Assembly: GCA_900319385.1 (NCBI GenBank)
Contig: ONOG01000029.1
Location: 7,614 to 50,302 of the forward strand
DNA length: 42,689 nucleotides
Origin: an uncultured Prevotellaceae bacterium
Lineage (GTDB): Bacteria; Bacteroidota; Bacteroidia; Bacteroidales; Bacteroidaceae
Reading direction: 5' to 3'
In this document: piece after piece, positions 8,390 through 16,488 of the stretch
Numbering within the stretch: the stretch's first letter is position 1
How the letters are laid out: each line of letters begins with the position of its first letter
Position numbers and translations under genes: made by a program
Notes under the pieces: generated by a model
Databases searched by the model: none
The model's input: only the letters and a program-made list of their open reading frames with translations
What the model was told of the DNA's origin: nothing

Positions 8390-9406
8390 TCAACCAGGCA
8401 GCGACTCTAAAAGCAATTCCACCAGTCGCGGTTTGGCATAGCGGTCGAGGTCCGACTCACGCACCCAGATGTATTCCTCGGGGAGTGCGGGACGTCGGTC
8501 GGTCGGCCATAAATAAAAGTCTGCCAGCAGGATGCGGTGGGTGAGAACGTGCTTCACGTTCTGACGCAGCAATACGAGTCCCGTGTCGGCAGGGCTGGGA
8601 ATGGGGTCAGCCGGAGCAGCTTGTTCGGTCTGATTGTATGGCTCCCACAGTCCTTGCCAGATGTCGCCGGCAGGACGTCGGCGGATGGCGGTGTAGCCGT
8701 TACACCTTATATATATGTAGCTGAGGCGGCGAGTCTTGACTTCCGTCTTGCGGAGCTTGACGGGCAGGGCGTCGATGCGTCCCGTGCGAAGGGCGTCGCA
8801 ACTCTCCTGCAACGGACAGACGAGGCAGCGCGGCGATTGGGGCGTACACTGGATGGCGCCGAAGTCCATCATGGCCTGGTTGAAGGCTGAGGCTTGCTTT
8901 GGCGGCAATAGGCTCTGCGCCAGCGCCGTGAACACTTTCTTGCCCTCGGTGGTGTTGATGGCTGTGTCGATGCCGAAGTGACGGGCAAGCACGCGATAGA
9001 CATTGCCATCGACCACGGCATAGGGCTCGTCGAAGGCAATCGAGGCAATGGCGGCTGCGGTGTAGTCGCCCACGCCCTTCAGACTGCGGATCGTGTCATA
9101 GTCGTGCGGAAATTCCCCCATCGCCACAATCTGTCGGGCGGCAGCATGCAGGTTGCGTGCGCGGCTGTAGTAGCCCAGTCCCTGCCATTCGCGCAGCACC
9201 TCGTCCTCGGTGGCGGCGGCCAACAGTTCCACCCGTGGCCAACGCTGCACGAAGCGCTGCCAGTAGGCCATGCCCTGCTGTATGCGTGTCTGTTGCAGGA
9301 TCACCTCGCTCAGCCACACAGCATACGCGTTGCGGGTTTCGCGCCAGGGCAGCTGACGGGCGTGCGTGGCGAACCAGCGCAGCAATATGTTGGTGAAATC
9401 GTTCAT
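8390..9406 (-). CDS. mutY: A/G-specific adenine glycosylase MutY
   Basis: Base-excision repair enzyme that removes adenine mispaired with 8-oxoguanine. The 338-residue protein has the catalytic Glu region near the start (WLSEVILQQTRI, about 32-43), the helix-hairpin-helix LKGVGDYTAAAIASIAF with the catalytic Asp in YAVVDGNVYR, the 4Fe-4S cluster cysteines C-X6-C-X2-C-X5-C (from CTPQSPRCLVC), and a C-terminal NUDIX-like 8-oxoG recognition domain (about 230-338). It is transcribed divergently from the sigma factor gene. A TAACTTCG sequence close to its start may be a weak -7 element. Confidence 0.96.
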   Translation of the reverse strand: MNDFTNILLRWFATHARQLPWRETRNAYAVWLSEVILQQTRIQQGMAYWQRFVQRWPRVELLAAATEDEVLREWQGLGYYSRARNLHAAARQIVAMGEFPHDYDTIRSLKGVGDYTAAAIASIAFDEPYAVVDGNVYRVLARHFGIDTAINTTEGKKVFTALAQSLLPPKQASAFNQAMMDFGAIQCTPQSPRCLVCPLQESCDALRTGRIDALPVKLRKTEVKTRRLSYIYIRCNGYTAIRRRPAGDIWQGLWEPYNQTEQAAPADPIPSPADTGLVLLRQNVKHVLTHRILLADFYLWPTDRRPALPEEYIWVRESDLDRYAKPRLVELLLESLPG

Positions 9407-9454
9407 CGTGGTGCGAAGTTACCACATTTTTTCGTTAAATCTTAAAAAAACAAC

Positions 9455-9462
9455 TACTTTTG
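9455..9462 (+). promoter_or_regulatory. -7 element of the sigma factor gene
   Basis: TACTTTTG matches TAnnTTTG and faces the sigma factor gene, leaving a leader of about 65 bases. The -33 region is T-rich but not an exact TTTG. Confidence 0.5.
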
Positions 9463-9531
9463 TGTCACAAAACCAATGTTTCGGCGTACTCTATATAGAA
9501 ACGCCCTTGAAATGTGCGTTTTTGAGCACCC

Positions 9532-10308
9532 ATGACTCAACATCAGTACGAACACGAAGCCCGACGCCTGCGGCCGCGACTCCTGCGGCTTGCACAGCAC
9601 TATCTCGGTCACTGCGACGAGGCAGAGGACGTGGTGCAGGATGCCTTGCTGAAACTCTGGCTCCTGCACAACGAACTGCTGCCCAATGCCTGGCCACTGG
9701 CTGCGGTTGTCGTCAGGAATCTCTGCATCGGTGTGCTACGACGCAGGCATCCGCAGGTCGATGTCGAGACGGTCGATATGCTGGACGAGGGCGGTGGTGA
9801 GGTCGATGCCGTGCAGGTGGAACGTGTGATGGAGATTGTTCATACGCTGCCCGACTTGCAGCAGACGGTCCTTCATCTACGCCATGTTGAAAGCCGGAGC
9901 ATGGAGGAAATTGCGCTGCTCACGGGCTCGACCGAGGCAGCGGTGCGTCAGTCGCTCAGCCGTGCCCGTCGCCGCGTGCGGATTGAGTTTGTGCGTCGCT
10001 ATGCCGTGCGCATTGGCGGCGTGGCCGTGGCGGTCATGGTCGTGGCAGGCGTGGCCCTATGGTGGAAGGATTACCATGACTGGCAACGCATCGAAGCCCG
10101 ATATGGCGGCAGTTACACTATCGTCAACGGCCAGCGCAACGACAACCTGCGCCAGATTCTGCCTGAGGTGCAGCAGACGTTGGCCCGTGCCGACGACATC
10201 GCGATGCAGCCCTCGGTCGGCGAGCAGATTGAAGAGACAGAAAACGAATTGTTAAACAGCATATCCGATCCTGAGGAGCGGGAACGCATCAAAAGAATGC
10301 TTGAATAA
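9532..10308 (+). CDS. ECF-type sigma factor with C-terminal membrane segment
   Basis: A 258-residue RNA polymerase sigma factor. Region 2 lies at about residues 10-60 (GHCDEAEDVVQDALLKLW) and region 4 at about 105-160 (LPDLQQTVLHLR, then a helix-turn-helix AVRQSLSRARRRVR). Directly after region 4 come a basic stretch, one hydrophobic segment (about 162-182, GGVAVAVMVVAGVALWW) and a roughly 75-residue tail (YGGSYTIVNGQRNDNLRQ...). This would place the tail outside the inner membrane. In related Bacteroidales loci I recall a comparable membrane protein encoded separately after the sigma gene, so this looks like a fusion. Two further secreted-protein genes follow closely. Confidence 0.85.
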   Translation: MTQHQYEHEARRLRPRLLRLAQHYLGHCDEAEDVVQDALLKLWLLHNELLPNAWPLAAVVVRNLCIGVLRRRHPQVDVETVDMLDEGGGEVDAVQVERVMEIVHTLPDLQQTVLHLRHVESRSMEEIALLTGSTEAAVRQSLSRARRRVRIEFVRRYAVRIGGVAVAVMVVAGVALWWKDYHDWQRIEARYGGSYTIVNGQRNDNLRQILPEVQQTLARADDIAMQPSVGEQIEETENELLNSISDPEERERIKRMLE

Positions 10309-10311
10309 GAG

Positions 10312-10695
10312 ATGAGACAGGTTGTAATGTTAATGCTGGCGGTGCTGTTTTCCTTGCACGCTGGAGCACAAAATGCGGTCGATCGCATGGTGGAGGATTT
10401 CGCGACGGTGGGCGAAGCTCGTTTTACTTCAGCCATCGAACGAAATCCCCAAACTCGCGAGGTGGTGAAGGTGGTGAAGACGCTTCGACTGGGCGAAGTG
10501 AACCACCACAAACTGCGCAACGGATTCCTGCAAGAAGCGAAGAACCATGATTCGAATACGACGGTGGCGAATGGGCGTAACACGGTCATATTCAGCGAGG
10601 GAACACGTCAGTCTGCCCGGGTCTATATGCTCAAATACAACGACGACTACGCCGAAGTGACCATCATTGTGAACTTCAAAAAATCACAAAAATAG
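10312..10695 (+). CDS. Small exported protein of the sigma/GIN locus
   Basis: A 127-residue protein with an N-terminal signal peptide (MRQVVMLMLAVLFSLHAGAQ). The mature part begins DRMVEDFATVGEARFTSAIER and carries TREVVKVVKTL and a C-terminal strand-rich YAEVTIIVNF. It resembles small Bacteroidales domain-of-unknown-function proteins (DUF5024/DUF6108 type) found with sigma factors and GIN proteins; the exact family name is uncertain. It starts 3 bases after the sigma gene stop, so the two are almost certainly co-transcribed. Confidence 0.7.
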   Translation: MRQVVMLMLAVLFSLHAGAQNAVDRMVEDFATVGEARFTSAIERNPQTREVVKVVKTLRLGEVNHHKLRNGFLQEAKNHDSNTTVANGRNTVIFSEGTRQSARVYMLKYNDDYAEVTIIVNFKKSQK

Positions 10696-10705
10696 GTTTT
10701 CAACA

Positions 10706-10771
10706 ACGAATTACACAAATTTTACGAATTCATGGAACTTCAACGTCATTCGTTTAATTCGATAAATTCGT
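10706..10771. repeat. Imperfect inverted repeat, ACGAATT type
   Basis: The arms ACGAATT (10706-10712) and AAATTCGT (10764-10771) enclose further ACGAATT/AATTCG-like words. It lies in the 125-base gap before the GIN gene, and looks like an AT-rich dispersed intergenic repeat rather than a terminator, as no U-tract follows. Confidence 0.45.
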
Positions 10772-10820
10772 AGTCAAAATTAAAAATAATATTAGTTCAT
10801 GTCAATAAAACATCCGTAGT

Positions 10821-11588
10821 ATGAAAAGAACAATTACATTCGGCGTGTGCCTGCTGGCCTTTGCCATTGCAGCCGTGGCACAGAGTGAGCGCACCTTCGC
10901 GGTGCCGGAGTTCCAACGCATCCAGTTCGACGCTGTCGGACGGGTGGAATTTACGCAGGGTCGGCTGCAGCCTGTCCGTGTGACGGGCCCAGAAAGAGAT
11001 CTCCGTCAAATCGAAGTCAAGGTGGTGAATGGCACGCTCATCATCAAAGAGAAGGAACAAAAGAACAAGGGTAGGGGGAACAACGGATTGCAGTTCCAGA
11101 TTTCTGCCCCTCTGCTCACGGGACTTTCGATCGACGGCGTGTGTACGTTCAAGGCAAAGCGCGTCGATGTGAAGGGCGATTTCAACCTGTCGGTCGATGG
11201 CGTAGCATCGGTGGATATACCGCAACTGTTGTGCCGAAACTTCAGTGGCAGCATCGACGGCGTAGCGAGCAACCAACTCAACATCGATGCCCAACAGAAG
11301 GCAAAACTCGACATCGACGGCGTGACGAAAGGCAACATCGCCCTCAAAAGCGATGTGCTGCGGCTCGACATCGACGGTGTTGACAAGACCGACTACACGT
11401 TCCGCGGACGTGAGGCACGTGTGACCTGCGGAGGCGTAGGCAAAAATCGTCTCACGGTCGATTGCGAGATGCTCCATGCCCGTGCCGACGGTGTGACCAA
11501 CATGACGCTTGCCGGAACAGCCGACAAGGTGGACTTCGGCACCGACGGCGTCTCAAAGTTCAACACGAAGGAACTCAATAAGTTCTAA
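10821..11588 (+). CDS. GIN-domain (DUF2807) exported protein
   Basis: A 255-residue protein with a signal peptide (MKRTITFGVCLLAFAIAAVAQ) and a putative auto-transporter adhesin head GIN domain. The N-terminal strand EFQRIQFDAVGRVEFTQG and the following VRVTGPERDLRQIEV are typical. A beta-helix-like repeat built on the motif (I/V/A/T)DGV occurs seven times between about residues 108 and 250, spaced about 16-28 residues apart. Members of this family are periplasmic or surface proteins of unknown function, often encoded beside ECF sigma factors in Bacteroidetes. It is probably part of the same regulatory locus as the upstream sigma factor. Confidence 0.85.
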   Translation: MKRTITFGVCLLAFAIAAVAQSERTFAVPEFQRIQFDAVGRVEFTQGRLQPVRVTGPERDLRQIEVKVVNGTLIIKEKEQKNKGRGNNGLQFQISAPLLTGLSIDGVCTFKAKRVDVKGDFNLSVDGVASVDIPQLLCRNFSGSIDGVASNQLNIDAQQKAKLDIDGVTKGNIALKSDVLRLDIDGVDKTDYTFRGREARVTCGGVGKNRLTVDCEMLHARADGVTNMTLAGTADKVDFGTDGVSKFNTKELNKF

Positions 11589-11652
11589 TCTTTGTTCCGC
11601 TCAGCATTATTAACAACTGCATTTCCCATTCTTGCAAAGTTAGTTAATAAAA

Positions 11653-11687
11653 AGCCCTGCCTGCGTCGTGACGACGTGGGCAGGGCT
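11653..11687 (-). terminator. Terminator after nth
   Basis: A GC-rich inverted repeat (AGCCCTGCC 11653-11661 with GGCAGGGCT 11679-11687, plus an inner CGTCG/CGACG) is followed on the minus strand by TTTTTATTAA. It probably ends the aromatic operon transcript. Confidence 0.75.
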
Positions 11688-11709
11688 GTGTGGTTTCGTG
11701 TAATGGCTG

Positions 11710-12363
11710 TCAGCCTTTGATGTGGTTTTCGGTGCGCCAATGTTGGCACCATTCCTTGATGCCGCACTGGTCGCATTTGGGTTTGCGTGCCTGGCAGACG
11801 TAGCGACCGTGGAGCAGCAGCCAGTGGTGGGCACGGGGAATGAGCTCGTCGGGGAAATGGCGGGTCAGTTCTTTCTCAACGGCAAAGGGTGTGGTGGCCT
11901 TGTCGTCCACGAGGCCGAGACGATGGGCGATGCGGAAGATGTGGGTATCGACCGCAAAGGCGGCTTTGTTCCACACGACGGCCTGTATGACGTTGGCTGT
12001 CTTGCGGCCCACACCAGGCAGTTTGGTGAGGTCGTCGAGGTTGTCGGGCACTTCGCCCCCAAAGTCGCGGATGAGCATCTGTGCCATGCCGACGAGGTGC
12101 GCGGCTTTGGAGTTGGGATAAGACACACTCTTGATGTATTCATAGACCACTTCGGGCGTCGATGCGGCCATAACCTCCGCCGTCGGAAAGTCGGCAAAGA
12201 GCGGCGGCGTCACGAGATTGACGCGACGGTCGGTACACTGTGCCGAGAGGATGACCGCACAGAGCAGTTGAAATGGGTTCTCGTACTTCAGTTCCGTTTC
12301 GACCTCCGGCATCGTCTCCAGAAAATACGCGATGAGGTGCTGGTATTGTTCTTTTTTGCGCAT
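11710..12363 (-). CDS. nth: Endonuclease III
   Basis: DNA glycosylase/AP lyase that removes oxidised pyrimidines. The 217-residue protein shows the helix-hairpin-helix LPGVGRKTANVIQAVVW with catalytic Lys, the catalytic Asp in FAVDTHIFRIAHRLGL, and the C-terminal 4Fe-4S cluster C-X6-C-X2-C-X5-C (CQARKPKCDQC...C). It starts 12 bases after tyrA, so it appears to be the last gene of the aromatic amino acid operon, and a terminator hairpin follows. Confidence 0.96.
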   Translation of the reverse strand: MRKKEQYQHLIAYFLETMPEVETELKYENPFQLLCAVILSAQCTDRRVNLVTPPLFADFPTAEVMAASTPEVVYEYIKSVSYPNSKAAHLVGMAQMLIRDFGGEVPDNLDDLTKLPGVGRKTANVIQAVVWNKAAFAVDTHIFRIAHRLGLVDDKATTPFAVEKELTRHFPDELIPRAHHWLLLHGRYVCQARKPKCDQCGIKEWCQHWRTENHIKG

Positions 12364-12375
12364 GATAAACAGGAT

Positions 12376-13152
12376 TTATCGGATATTGCCACGAATCTTC
12401 GTGAGGTAGCGCTGCATACGGTCCTCGTCTTTGGTGTCGATGATGGCGATGAGTTCCTTCATCTCGGTGCGGATTTGCTCCACCTGCTCCTTGGTGTAGG
12501 GGTTGAAGAGGATTTCGCGCAGGAGGGTGTCATCCTCGCTCAGCACGCCCTGGGCAATCTTCATGTGACGTTTGAAGGTGGTTCCAGGGGCATCTTGATG
12601 CTTCATCACGGCAGCGAAGGCGAAGGTGGAGATGAAGGGGATGGAGAGCGAGTAGGCGACCGTCTGGTCGTGCTCCTCGAACGTGTATTCAAAGATGTTG
12701 AGACCGAGGCGTGCGTAGAGGTCTTTGAAGAAGCAACGACCCATGTAGTCACCCTCGTTGATGATGATGGCGTTTTCGTCGAAGAGCTTGCCGAGGTTGG
12801 CAAAGGTCGGGCCGAACATGGGGTGGGTCGAGACGTAGTGGAAGCCCGACTGCTCGTAGAATTCCTTAAAACCAGTCTTCACCGAGGAGATGTCGCTGAT
12901 GATGCAGTATTCCTTGGGCAGGTGGGGCAGCACCTGGCGGAAGACGTCAAGTGTGTATTTCAGACTCACGGCATTGATGACGAGGTCGGGCCGAAAGGCG
13001 TCAATTTCGTCGAGACTGGTGAAGCGTTGCGTGTTGTAGAGGAAGCGCATGCGCTGGGGGTTGATGTCATAGACTGCCACTTCGTGGTCGAAGCTCAGCA
13101 GGTCGGTGAAGAAGGAGCCCATTTTGCCGGCTCCGAGGATGAGGATTTTCAT
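12376..13152 (-). CDS. tyrA: Prephenate (or arogenate) dehydrogenase
   Basis: NAD(P)-dependent oxidative decarboxylation toward tyrosine. The 258-residue protein begins with a Rossmann motif MKILILGAGKMGSFF and has the TyrA-type segments DISSVKTGFKEF (about 92-103) and STHPMFGPTFANLG (about 113-126), with the catalytic His. No ACT domain or chorismate mutase is attached; the mutase is fused to the DAHP synthase upstream. Its place in an operon with pheA and an aminotransferase supports the tyrosine branch. Substrate choice (prephenate or arogenate) cannot be read from sequence. Confidence 0.9.
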   Translation of the reverse strand: MKILILGAGKMGSFFTDLLSFDHEVAVYDINPQRMRFLYNTQRFTSLDEIDAFRPDLVINAVSLKYTLDVFRQVLPHLPKEYCIISDISSVKTGFKEFYEQSGFHYVSTHPMFGPTFANLGKLFDENAIIINEGDYMGRCFFKDLYARLGLNIFEYTFEEHDQTVAYSLSIPFISTFAFAAVMKHQDAPGTTFKRHMKIAQGVLSEDDTLLREILFNPYTKEQVEQIRTEMKELIAIIDTKDEDRMQRYLTKIRGNIR

Positions 13153-13214
13153 TGTTGCTTGTCGTTTTATGGGGCCGCAACAGGGTTGCGACGAAGAGGT
13201 AGGGTAGGGTGATG

Positions 13215-14117
13215 TTATTCAAACGTGAGGTAGGGACGGAGGGGAGCGAGGTCTTCTTCGGTGAAGATGCCGGCGTCGATGAGCTCCTGTTCGTTTTTGA
13301 AGGGTCCGTAGAGACGCACGCGGCGCTGGATGAGTTTGGTGCGGTCGTAGCCTACGTAGGGATGGGCAGCGAGGGTCTTGAAGTCGGCTGTGTTGAGGTT
13401 TACTTTCCGAAAGACGGGGGTCTTCACTTCGAGCCATTCGAGGGCAGACTCGGGGAAGTCGCGGATTTGGAAGAGCTGTTCCAGCGAGTGCAGTCCGCCC
13501 AGCTTTTCGCGAAGGCGCACGATGCTGCGGGAGTAGTAAGAACCGATGCCAGGAATGCGCTGAAGCAGTGTGGTGTCGGCGGTGTTAACATCGACGAGGG
13601 TGAGAGTCTTAAACTTCTCGACACGAGGGAAATCCCTGCTGTTCATGCTGTCTGCATCGGCAAAGGAGGGACGATGGGGGATGGCATCGTAGTTGCGCTG
13701 CTCGTAGTTGCGCTGTGTCTGGTATTGAGCACCAATACGGATGTAGGGGAGCAGGGGTTCGAGGTCGGCAGACTCCCAGCCGTAGGTGTCGAGCAGGTCG
13801 TCGGGCGTGCGGAACACCTTGCCAGCCGCGCGGTAGTGGACGAAGTTCTTGACTTTCCATGCTGGCAGACCGAAGGACACGAGTGTGGCTGAGTCGATGG
13901 TGTTGGGGTCGAAGAGAAAAAGCCTCCTCCCGTCCCCCTTCGGAAGAGTGGGTGTTACATTTCCATTAGGTTCTTCCCCTCTTTCGGGGGAGGATGGGGG
14001 CAGGTCTCTGCTGTTGTTCAGCACCAGCAGCACACCCACACAGAACACGGCGATGGCTGCCAGCATGAGAAGGACACGCCGGTCGGACTTCGAAAACTTT
14101 GAAAAGTCGCTATTCAT
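13215..14117 (-). CDS. Membrane-anchored helix-hairpin-helix protein, ComEA-like
   Basis: A 300-residue protein with a basic cytoplasmic N-terminus, one membrane segment (about 14-33, VLLMLAAIAVFCVGVLLVL) and several helix-hairpin-helix units: FGLPAWKVKNFVHYRAAGKVF, LLQRIPGIGSYYSRSIVRLREKLGG, and HPYVGYDRTKLIQRRVRLYG. Such modules bind DNA without sequence preference; ComEA-like proteins serve DNA uptake in other phyla, but here the role is unknown. Residues about 38-64, between the membrane segment and the first HhH unit, are encoded by a GC-rich repeat pair inserted in frame. The gene splits DAHP synthase from tyrA in an otherwise metabolic operon. Confidence 0.8.
   Translation of the reverse strand: MNSDFSKFSKSDRRVLLMLAAIAVFCVGVLLVLNNSRDLPPSSPERGEEPNGNVTPTLPKGDGRRLFLFDPNTIDSATLVSFGLPAWKVKNFVHYRAAGKVFRTPDDLLDTYGWESADLEPLLPYIRIGAQYQTQRNYEQRNYDAIPHRPSFADADSMNSRDFPRVEKFKTLTLVDVNTADTTLLQRIPGIGSYYSRSIVRLREKLGGLHSLEQLFQIRDFPESALEWLEVKTPVFRKVNLNTADFKTLAAHPYVGYDRTKLIQRRVRLYGPFKNEQELIDAGIFTEEDLAPLRPYLTFE
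13923..14001. repeat. In-frame REP-like repeat pair inside the HhH gene
   Basis: Two GC-rich hairpin units in opposite orientation (13923-13950 and 13971-14001) are joined by a spacer containing GTTACATTTCC. The right unit pairs CTTCCCC-type and GGGGGAGG-type arms around CTCTTTC. The composition and layout resemble the repeats in rlmD (33776-33850) and at 39337-39375. The insertion keeps the reading frame. Confidence 0.65.
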
Positions 14118-14150
14118 CGGTTCTGCATCTTTTGTTTTTGGTTGCAGGTT

Positions 14151-14178
14151 TCACCCTTTACCCTTGGGAGAGGGGTGA
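14151..14178. repeat. Degenerate REP-like hairpin in the DAHP synthase-HhH gap
   Basis: The arms TCACCC (14151-14156) and GGGTGA (14173-14178) enclose an inner CCCTTGGG palindrome. It lies between two operon genes, where it might stabilise or partly terminate the transcript. Confidence 0.5.
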
Positions 14179-14183
14179 GGCTT

Positions 14184-15254
14184 TTACTTCTGATTCAGGA
14201 TCTCCATCTGCTGACGCACACTCTCGCTGTGGATGGCTTCGAAAATCTGCTTGGTGCAGGAGGGGTCGATGCCGCAAAGCGAGCCTTGCACACCGCGCTT
14301 TTCGATGATTTCGGCGTAGCGGTGGGTTTGCAGGACGGTCATGTCGTGCTCCTTTTTGTACTGACCGATTTCGCGGCTGATGCGCATACGCTTGGCGAGC
14401 AGTTCGATGAGCGAGTTGTCGATCTCGTCAATCTGATGGCGCAGTCCGCTGATGTTCTCCGTAGTCACTGTCTCGTCGCGAATGACGAGGAGCTGGAGAA
14501 TGAAGTCGAGTACACCAGGTGTCACCTGCTGCGAGGCGTCGCTCCAAGCCTTGTCGGGGTCGCAGTGGCTCTCGACGATGAGGCCATCGGCACCGAGGTC
14601 CATGGCTTGCTGACAGAGCGGTGCGATAAGGTCGCGGCGTCCACCCATGTGGCTGGGGTCGCAGATGATGGGCAGCTGGGGATAGCGGCGGCGAAGCTCG
14701 ATGGGGATTTGCCACATCGGTAGGTTGCGGTATATCTTCTTGTCGTAGGAGGAGAATCCACGGTGGATGACGGCGAGGCGGGTGATGCCTGCGCTGTTGA
14801 TACGTTCGAGCGCACCGATCCACAGCTCGAGGTCAGGGTTGACAGGGTTCTTTACGAGCACAGGGATGTCCAGCCCCTTCAACGAGTCGGCCAGTTCCTG
14901 CACGGCGAAGGGGTTGGCAGCTGTGCGAGCTCCGACCCAAAGGATGTCGATGCCGTATTTCATTGCCAGTTCGACATGCTGGGGTGTGGCCACCTCCGTT
15001 GCGGTGAGCATTCCCAGTTCCTGTTTCACGCGCTGCATCCAGGGCAGGGCCTTTTCGCCGTGGCCCTCGAAGCCACCTGGCTTGGTACGCGGCTTCCAGA
15101 TGCCTGCACGGAAAATCTTGATGCCATAGTCGGCCAGACTCTTTGCCGTGCTCATTACTTGTTCTTCGCTTTCTGCGCTGCATGGGCCGGCAATGACCAT
15201 CGGGCGGATGGGCTCGACGCCAGGCAGATTGAGGGGTTGTAGGTTCAGTTCCAT
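14184..15254 (-). CDS. Bifunctional DAHP synthase (type I-beta-like)-chorismate mutase
   Basis: The N-terminal domain (about 1-260) condenses PEP and erythrose-4-phosphate to DAHP, the first step of the shikimate pathway; the C-terminal AroQ-type domain (about 265-356) converts chorismate to prephenate. Seen motifs: AGPCSAES (about 22-29), FRAGIWKPRTKPGGFEG, WVGARTAANPFAVQEL, ICDPSHMGGRR, and in the mutase LRHQIDEIDNSLIELLAKRM followed by IGQYKKEH. Fusion of entry enzyme and branch-point mutase is known and allows prephenate feedback on DAHP synthase. It lies 15 bases after the aminotransferase gene in the operon controlled by the Phe/Tyr leader. Confidence 0.95.
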   Translation of the reverse strand: MELNLQPLNLPGVEPIRPMVIAGPCSAESEEQVMSTAKSLADYGIKIFRAGIWKPRTKPGGFEGHGEKALPWMQRVKQELGMLTATEVATPQHVELAMKYGIDILWVGARTAANPFAVQELADSLKGLDIPVLVKNPVNPDLELWIGALERINSAGITRLAVIHRGFSSYDKKIYRNLPMWQIPIELRRRYPQLPIICDPSHMGGRRDLIAPLCQQAMDLGADGLIVESHCDPDKAWSDASQQVTPGVLDFILQLLVIRDETVTTENISGLRHQIDEIDNSLIELLAKRMRISREIGQYKKEHDMTVLQTHRYAEIIEKRGVQGSLCGIDPSCTKQIFEAIHSESVRQQMEILNQK

Positions 15255-15269
15255 GTTGTTTTATTTGTG

Positions 15270-16439
15270 TTAGTTAAATACGTCTTTGATGCGCAGCAAT
15301 GCCTGCTGCATTTTGTCGTCTTTGGCACAGAGCGAGATGCGGATGTAGCGTGCACCGTTCGTGCCAAAGATGAATCCAGGCGTGATGAACACGCGGCACT
15401 CGTGGAGCACACGCTCGGTGAGTTGCTCGACGTCCTGGTAGGTGTCGGGGATGCGTCCCCAGAGGAACATGCCGGTCTGCTGTGGGTCGAAGGTGCAGCC
15501 GAGCTGCGTCATAATCTGTTCCGCAATCCGGCGGCGCGGACGATAGACTTCGACGTTGGCTTGACGGTGCCATTCCTCAGAATTGTCGTAGGCATCAGCT
15601 GCGGCGAGTTGCAGTGCGCGGAAGGTGCCGCTGTCGATGTTGCTCTTGATTTTCAGAATCCACTGTACGAACGTGGCGTTCGTGGCCAGCATCCCGACAC
15701 GCCAGCCTGGCATGTTGTGGCTTTTTGACATCGAGTTGAACTCGATGCAGCAGTCCTTGGCTCCAGGCACTTGGAGGATGGAGAGGTGTTCGCCTTCGTT
15801 GAGGATGAAGGAGTAAGGATTGTCGTTGACGATGACCATGCCGTGGTCCTTAGCAAAACGGACAAGACGCTCGTACAGGCTGCGCGAGGCCGGAGCACCG
15901 GTCGGCATGTGCGGATAGTTGGTCCACATCAGTTTCACACCTTGTTCGCAGAGCTTCTCCAGTTGCTGGAAGTCTGGCATCCAGCCGTTGGCTTCGGTCA
16001 GGTCGTAGGGCACGACCTCGCAGCCGAGGATGCGCGAAAGCGAAGTATAGGTGGGATAGCCAGGATTAGGTACAAGCACGCGGTCGCCAGGGTTGCAGAA
16101 GGCGAGTGTGACGTGCAGGATGCCTTCCTTCGAACCGATGAGTGGCTGGATTTCGGTGGCAGGGTCAAGTTCGACGCCGTACCAACGTTGGTAGAAACGT
16201 GACATGGCTGTGCGCAGCTCGGGAGTACCCACCGTTGGCTGGTAGCCGTGGGCATTGGGCAGGCTGGCCACGGCTGCGAGACGGTCGATGGTCTGCTGTG
16301 AGGGAGGCATGTCGGGACTGCCGATAGCGAGCGAGATGATGTCGCGGCCCTCGGCATTGAGTTGCGCCACTTCCTTCAGTTTGCGGCTGAAGTAGTATTC
16401 ACTGACGGTGGAGAGACGGTCGGCGGGAGTGATGGTCAT
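15270..16439 (-). CDS. Class I/II PLP-dependent aminotransferase, probably aromatic
   Basis: A 389-residue cytoplasmic fold-type I aminotransferase. It shows SLAIGSPDMPPSQ near the N-terminus, GYQPTVGTPELRTAM, the PNPGYPTY segment, NYPHMPTGA and NDNPYSF, and the PLP-binding Lys in NSMSKSHNMPGWRVG (about residue 236), with the C-terminal Arg of RYIRISLC. It resembles the aspartate/LL-diaminopimelate aminotransferase group, but its position between pheA and DAHP synthase-mutase suggests transamination of phenylpyruvate, hydroxyphenylpyruvate or prephenate. It starts 49 bases after pheA. Confidence 0.9.
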   Translation of the reverse strand: MTITPADRLSTVSEYYFSRKLKEVAQLNAEGRDIISLAIGSPDMPPSQQTIDRLAAVASLPNAHGYQPTVGTPELRTAMSRFYQRWYGVELDPATEIQPLIGSKEGILHVTLAFCNPGDRVLVPNPGYPTYTSLSRILGCEVVPYDLTEANGWMPDFQQLEKLCEQGVKLMWTNYPHMPTGAPASRSLYERLVRFAKDHGMVIVNDNPYSFILNEGEHLSILQVPGAKDCCIEFNSMSKSHNMPGWRVGMLATNATFVQWILKIKSNIDSGTFRALQLAAADAYDNSEEWHRQANVEVYRPRRRIAEQIMTQLGCTFDPQQTGMFLWGRIPDTYQDVEQLTERVLHECRVFITPGFIFGTNGARYIRISLCAKDDKMQQALLRIKDVFN

Positions 16440-16488
16440 GGGTAATCAAGTTTTGTTTGCTGCGAAAGGGTCGCAGCACAGTTGGACA

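Noticed and set aside
11635..11642. TAACTTTG on the minus strand as a promoter -7 box
   Set aside because: It lies downstream of the nth terminator, has no -33 partner and faces into the end of the convergent GIN gene.
11722..13212. A 496-codon open frame on the plus strand
   Set aside because: It runs antisense to nth and tyrA, whose products have clear motifs; its translation shows no domain and arises from the high-GC codon pattern of the real genes.
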